Below are positions 6,757-7,671 of a stretch of 7,671 bases of DNA, in pieces. Every line of letters starts with the position of its first letter. Within the stretch, counting starts at the first letter, position 1. This stretch comes from an uncultured Pseudomonadota bacterium (GTDB lineage Bacteria; Pseudomonadota; Gammaproteobacteria; Burkholderiales; Methylophilaceae). Made by a program: the position numbers and the translations under genes. The stretch spans positions 1-7,671 of the forward strand of contig CAINWC010000216.1 of NCBI GenBank assembly GCA_903854305.1, given 5' to 3'. The notes under the pieces were generated by a model, which was given only the letters and a program-made list of their open reading frames with translations, was not told where the DNA came from and did not search any database.

Positions 6757-7298
6757 TAGCGACTTTGAATATGTTGAATTTAAATCATCAGGTCGTTATT
6801 AAAGCAATCAAACGGTTTGCATCTAAATCGCCCAATAAGACAGCATTGCAAGGCGAGTTCTTGGAAAGCATTGACCAAGAAAATTGTGCTTTAGAAGAGT
6901 ACTCACAGAATTTAAGCTATGCAGCGCTGGATATTGCTATTGAACAAACGGCTAAAATACTAAAGCACTCTACAGCGGTCGTATTGGGTATCGCTATGGA
7001 TAATGCACCTTCATGGGCAATTATCGATCTATCGGCCATGCAATTAAACTTGCCGGTTGTTCCTCTACCCTATTTCTTCTCTGCCGAACAAGTGATGCAT
7101 GCCATTGATGATGCATGCGTCAATGTGATACTCAGCGATCATCCGGCGTTATTTGAAAAGTTGCTCTCTACAAATAATAGGGAAATATTGCATCAAACAC
7201 AGCATCTCATCGCTGGCAAGACTATCACCGAGTTTACCTTAGCCAGACAAAAAGCGAGTGTGCTACCGGAAAATACCACCAAAATCACCTACACTTCA
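6753..7298 (+). CDS. AMP-binding (acyl-adenylating) enzyme, N-terminal part only
   Basis: About 182 codons resemble the N-terminal domain of acyl-CoA/aryl ligases (ANL superfamily). Visible features are LSYAALDIAIEQTAKIL (54-70), VVLGIAMDNAPSWAIIDL (76-93), NLPVVPLPYFFSAEQVMHAIDD (99-120) and VNVILSD (123-129). The ATP-binding A3 motif begins (KITYTS, ending at residue 182), but the expected GTTGxPKG never follows in any frame. From about 7298 the sequence is unrelated, although the frame stays open to a TGA at 7617-7619 as low-complexity Thr/Pro/Ser residues. Family members are usually 450-560 aa, so this copy is cut and, as it stands, non-functional. The start may be TTG at 6753, overlapping the previous stop by 4 bp, or ATG at 6771 (MLNLNHQVV); neither has a clear ribosome binding site. 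It is probably the second gene of the sigma-54 operon and would activate an acid for the upstream gene's product. Confidence 0.75.
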
Positions 7299-7624
7299 TG
7301 GACGCACCCACACCTCACACCGAACAGACCGACGATCCACCACCACCTCCGTCCTGTCCCTATGACGATCCGCTGTACCGCGAAATCGACCCATGGGACA
7401 ACACATCGGTGCACAGCGAAACCTCCTCCCACAACCCCAATCACAGACTGCCCTTCGTCCGACTGCACCAAAACGAAGCACAACGACGCACCTTACACTT
7501 CCTCAACCACTTCATCTTCCACCCCCACTTCAACAAATATGAACACCTCACGCTGGCACGCATCTCGACCTCCACCTTCTGGACCATCCGCACACACTAT
7601 ATGGAACACAGAACAATGATGTGA
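7298..7624 (+). CDS. Hypothetical 108-residue protein in a C-rich foreign segment
   Basis: I do not recognise this protein. It begins MDAPTPHTEQTDDPPPPP, is Pro/His/Thr/Asp-rich at first, and then has a more ordinary stretch LPFVRLHQNEAQRRTLHFLN with FIFHPHFNKYEHLTLARIS. It ends THYMEHRTMM. Third codon positions are dominated by C, quite unlike the A/T-ending codons of the neighbouring genes, which supports this frame as coding in a different genome. There is no ribosome binding site, because the ATG lies on the junction with the AMP-binding gene; the real protein may extend further upstream in its native context and the Met may be accidental. The stop TGATG overlaps the start of the next frame, a compact arrangement typical of phages and plasmids. 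Confidence 0.5.
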   Translation: MDAPTPHTEQTDDPPPPPSCPYDDPLYREIDPWDNTSVHSETSSHNPNHRLPFVRLHQNEAQRRTLHFLNHFIFHPHFNKYEHLTLARISTSTFWTIRTHYMEHRTMM

Positions 7625-7671
7625 TGATGCGTATTGTAGGTAACGGATACACAGGTACACAATTTGCAGCA
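7624..7671 (+). CDS. N-terminus of a possible nucleotide-binding (Rossmann-type) protein (partial)
   Basis: Sixteen codons reach the window edge and read MMRIVGNGYTGTQFAA. A short hydrophobic strand followed by GNGYTG matches the GxGxxG dinucleotide-binding pattern, as at the N-terminus of NAD(P)-dependent dehydrogenases or nucleotide-sugar enzymes. The start ATG shares its A with the preceding TGA stop; a second ATG follows directly. No strong ribosome binding site is seen. With so little sequence this is suggestive only. Confidence 0.4.
   Translation, partial: MMRIVGNGYTGTQFAA

Larger units (their letters stand above)
7298..7671. other. Abrupt C-rich segment: insertion or assembly chimera
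   Basis: At the A3 motif of the AMP-binding gene the base composition shifts sharply. In 7321-7380, 26 of 60 bases are C, against an AT-rich background everywhere else. Coding potential moves to a different frame. No terminal inverted repeat, target duplication or transposase is visible, and the right border lies outside the window. It could be phage or plasmid DNA integrated in the gene, or two unrelated molecules joined during sequencing or assembly. The last ~45 bases are less C-rich than the rest. Confidence 0.65.

Noticed and set aside
7289..7483. Two minus-strand frames in the C-rich segment
   Set aside because: Codon third-position C bias and stop/start overlap favour the + strand frame; the minus frames are Val/Gly/Arg/Trp-rich by-products of G-rich sequence.
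7299..7619. In-frame continuation of the AMP-binding frame to the TGA at 7617
   Set aside because: The residues are Thr/Pro/Ser/His low-complexity and contain none of the expected adenylation motifs; openness is due to C-rich composition lacking stops.

Overview
The window looks like part of the chromosome of an AT-rich Gram-negative proteobacterium. Evidence: two outer-membrane or periplasmic proteins with clear signal peptides, an NtrC-type (sigma-54) two-component system, a YqhA family protein, and a thermostable-hemolysin (PF12261-type) protein. Codon choice and protein flavour would suit a betaproteobacterium such as a Methylophilaceae member, but that placement is inference from memory, not a search.

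Layout. (a) 1-86 is the start of a leftward gene for a small exported protein, and 313-840 is a rightward YqhA/UPF0114 inner-membrane protein; they are divergent. (b) 841-1160 is a spacer with weak hairpins only. (c) 4262 to 1161, leftward, is an operon of a membrane histidine kinase with a large periplasmic sensor region and a sigma-54-dependent response regulator. (d) 4390-5877, rightward and divergent from the kinase, is a pair: an outer-membrane porin-like barrel and a small periplasmic protein resembling one lobe of a PstS-type phosphate-binding protein. The two transcription units share about 127 bp in which the likely promoters sit side by side. (e) 5875-5943 is a perfect 22-bp (23 with the flanking A-T pair) inverted repeat that probably ends transcription in both directions. 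(f) 6048-6063 is a full match to the sigma-54 promoter consensus, followed by a thermostable-hemolysin family gene (6094-6756) and, overlapping it by 4 bp, the first ~182 codons of an AMP-binding (acyl-adenylating) enzyme. (g) At about 7298, inside the ATP-binding A3 motif of that enzyme, the sequence changes abruptly to C-rich DNA with different codon use. This carries a 108-codon frame and the start of another gene with a Rossmann-like GxGxxG motif, and it runs to the window end.

How the genes may work together (inference). The porin, the half-PBP and the kinase's periplasmic domain form an envelope-side sensing/uptake module. The kinase phosphorylates the sigma-54 activator, and the only clear sigma-54 promoter in the window drives the hemolysin-family/AMP-ligase operon. 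That family has a GNAT-like or autoinducer-synthase-like layout, so the operon could make an acylated metabolite or signal rather than a hemolysin. The C-rich tail is either a mobile/phage insertion or an assembly chimera; the window cannot distinguish these.
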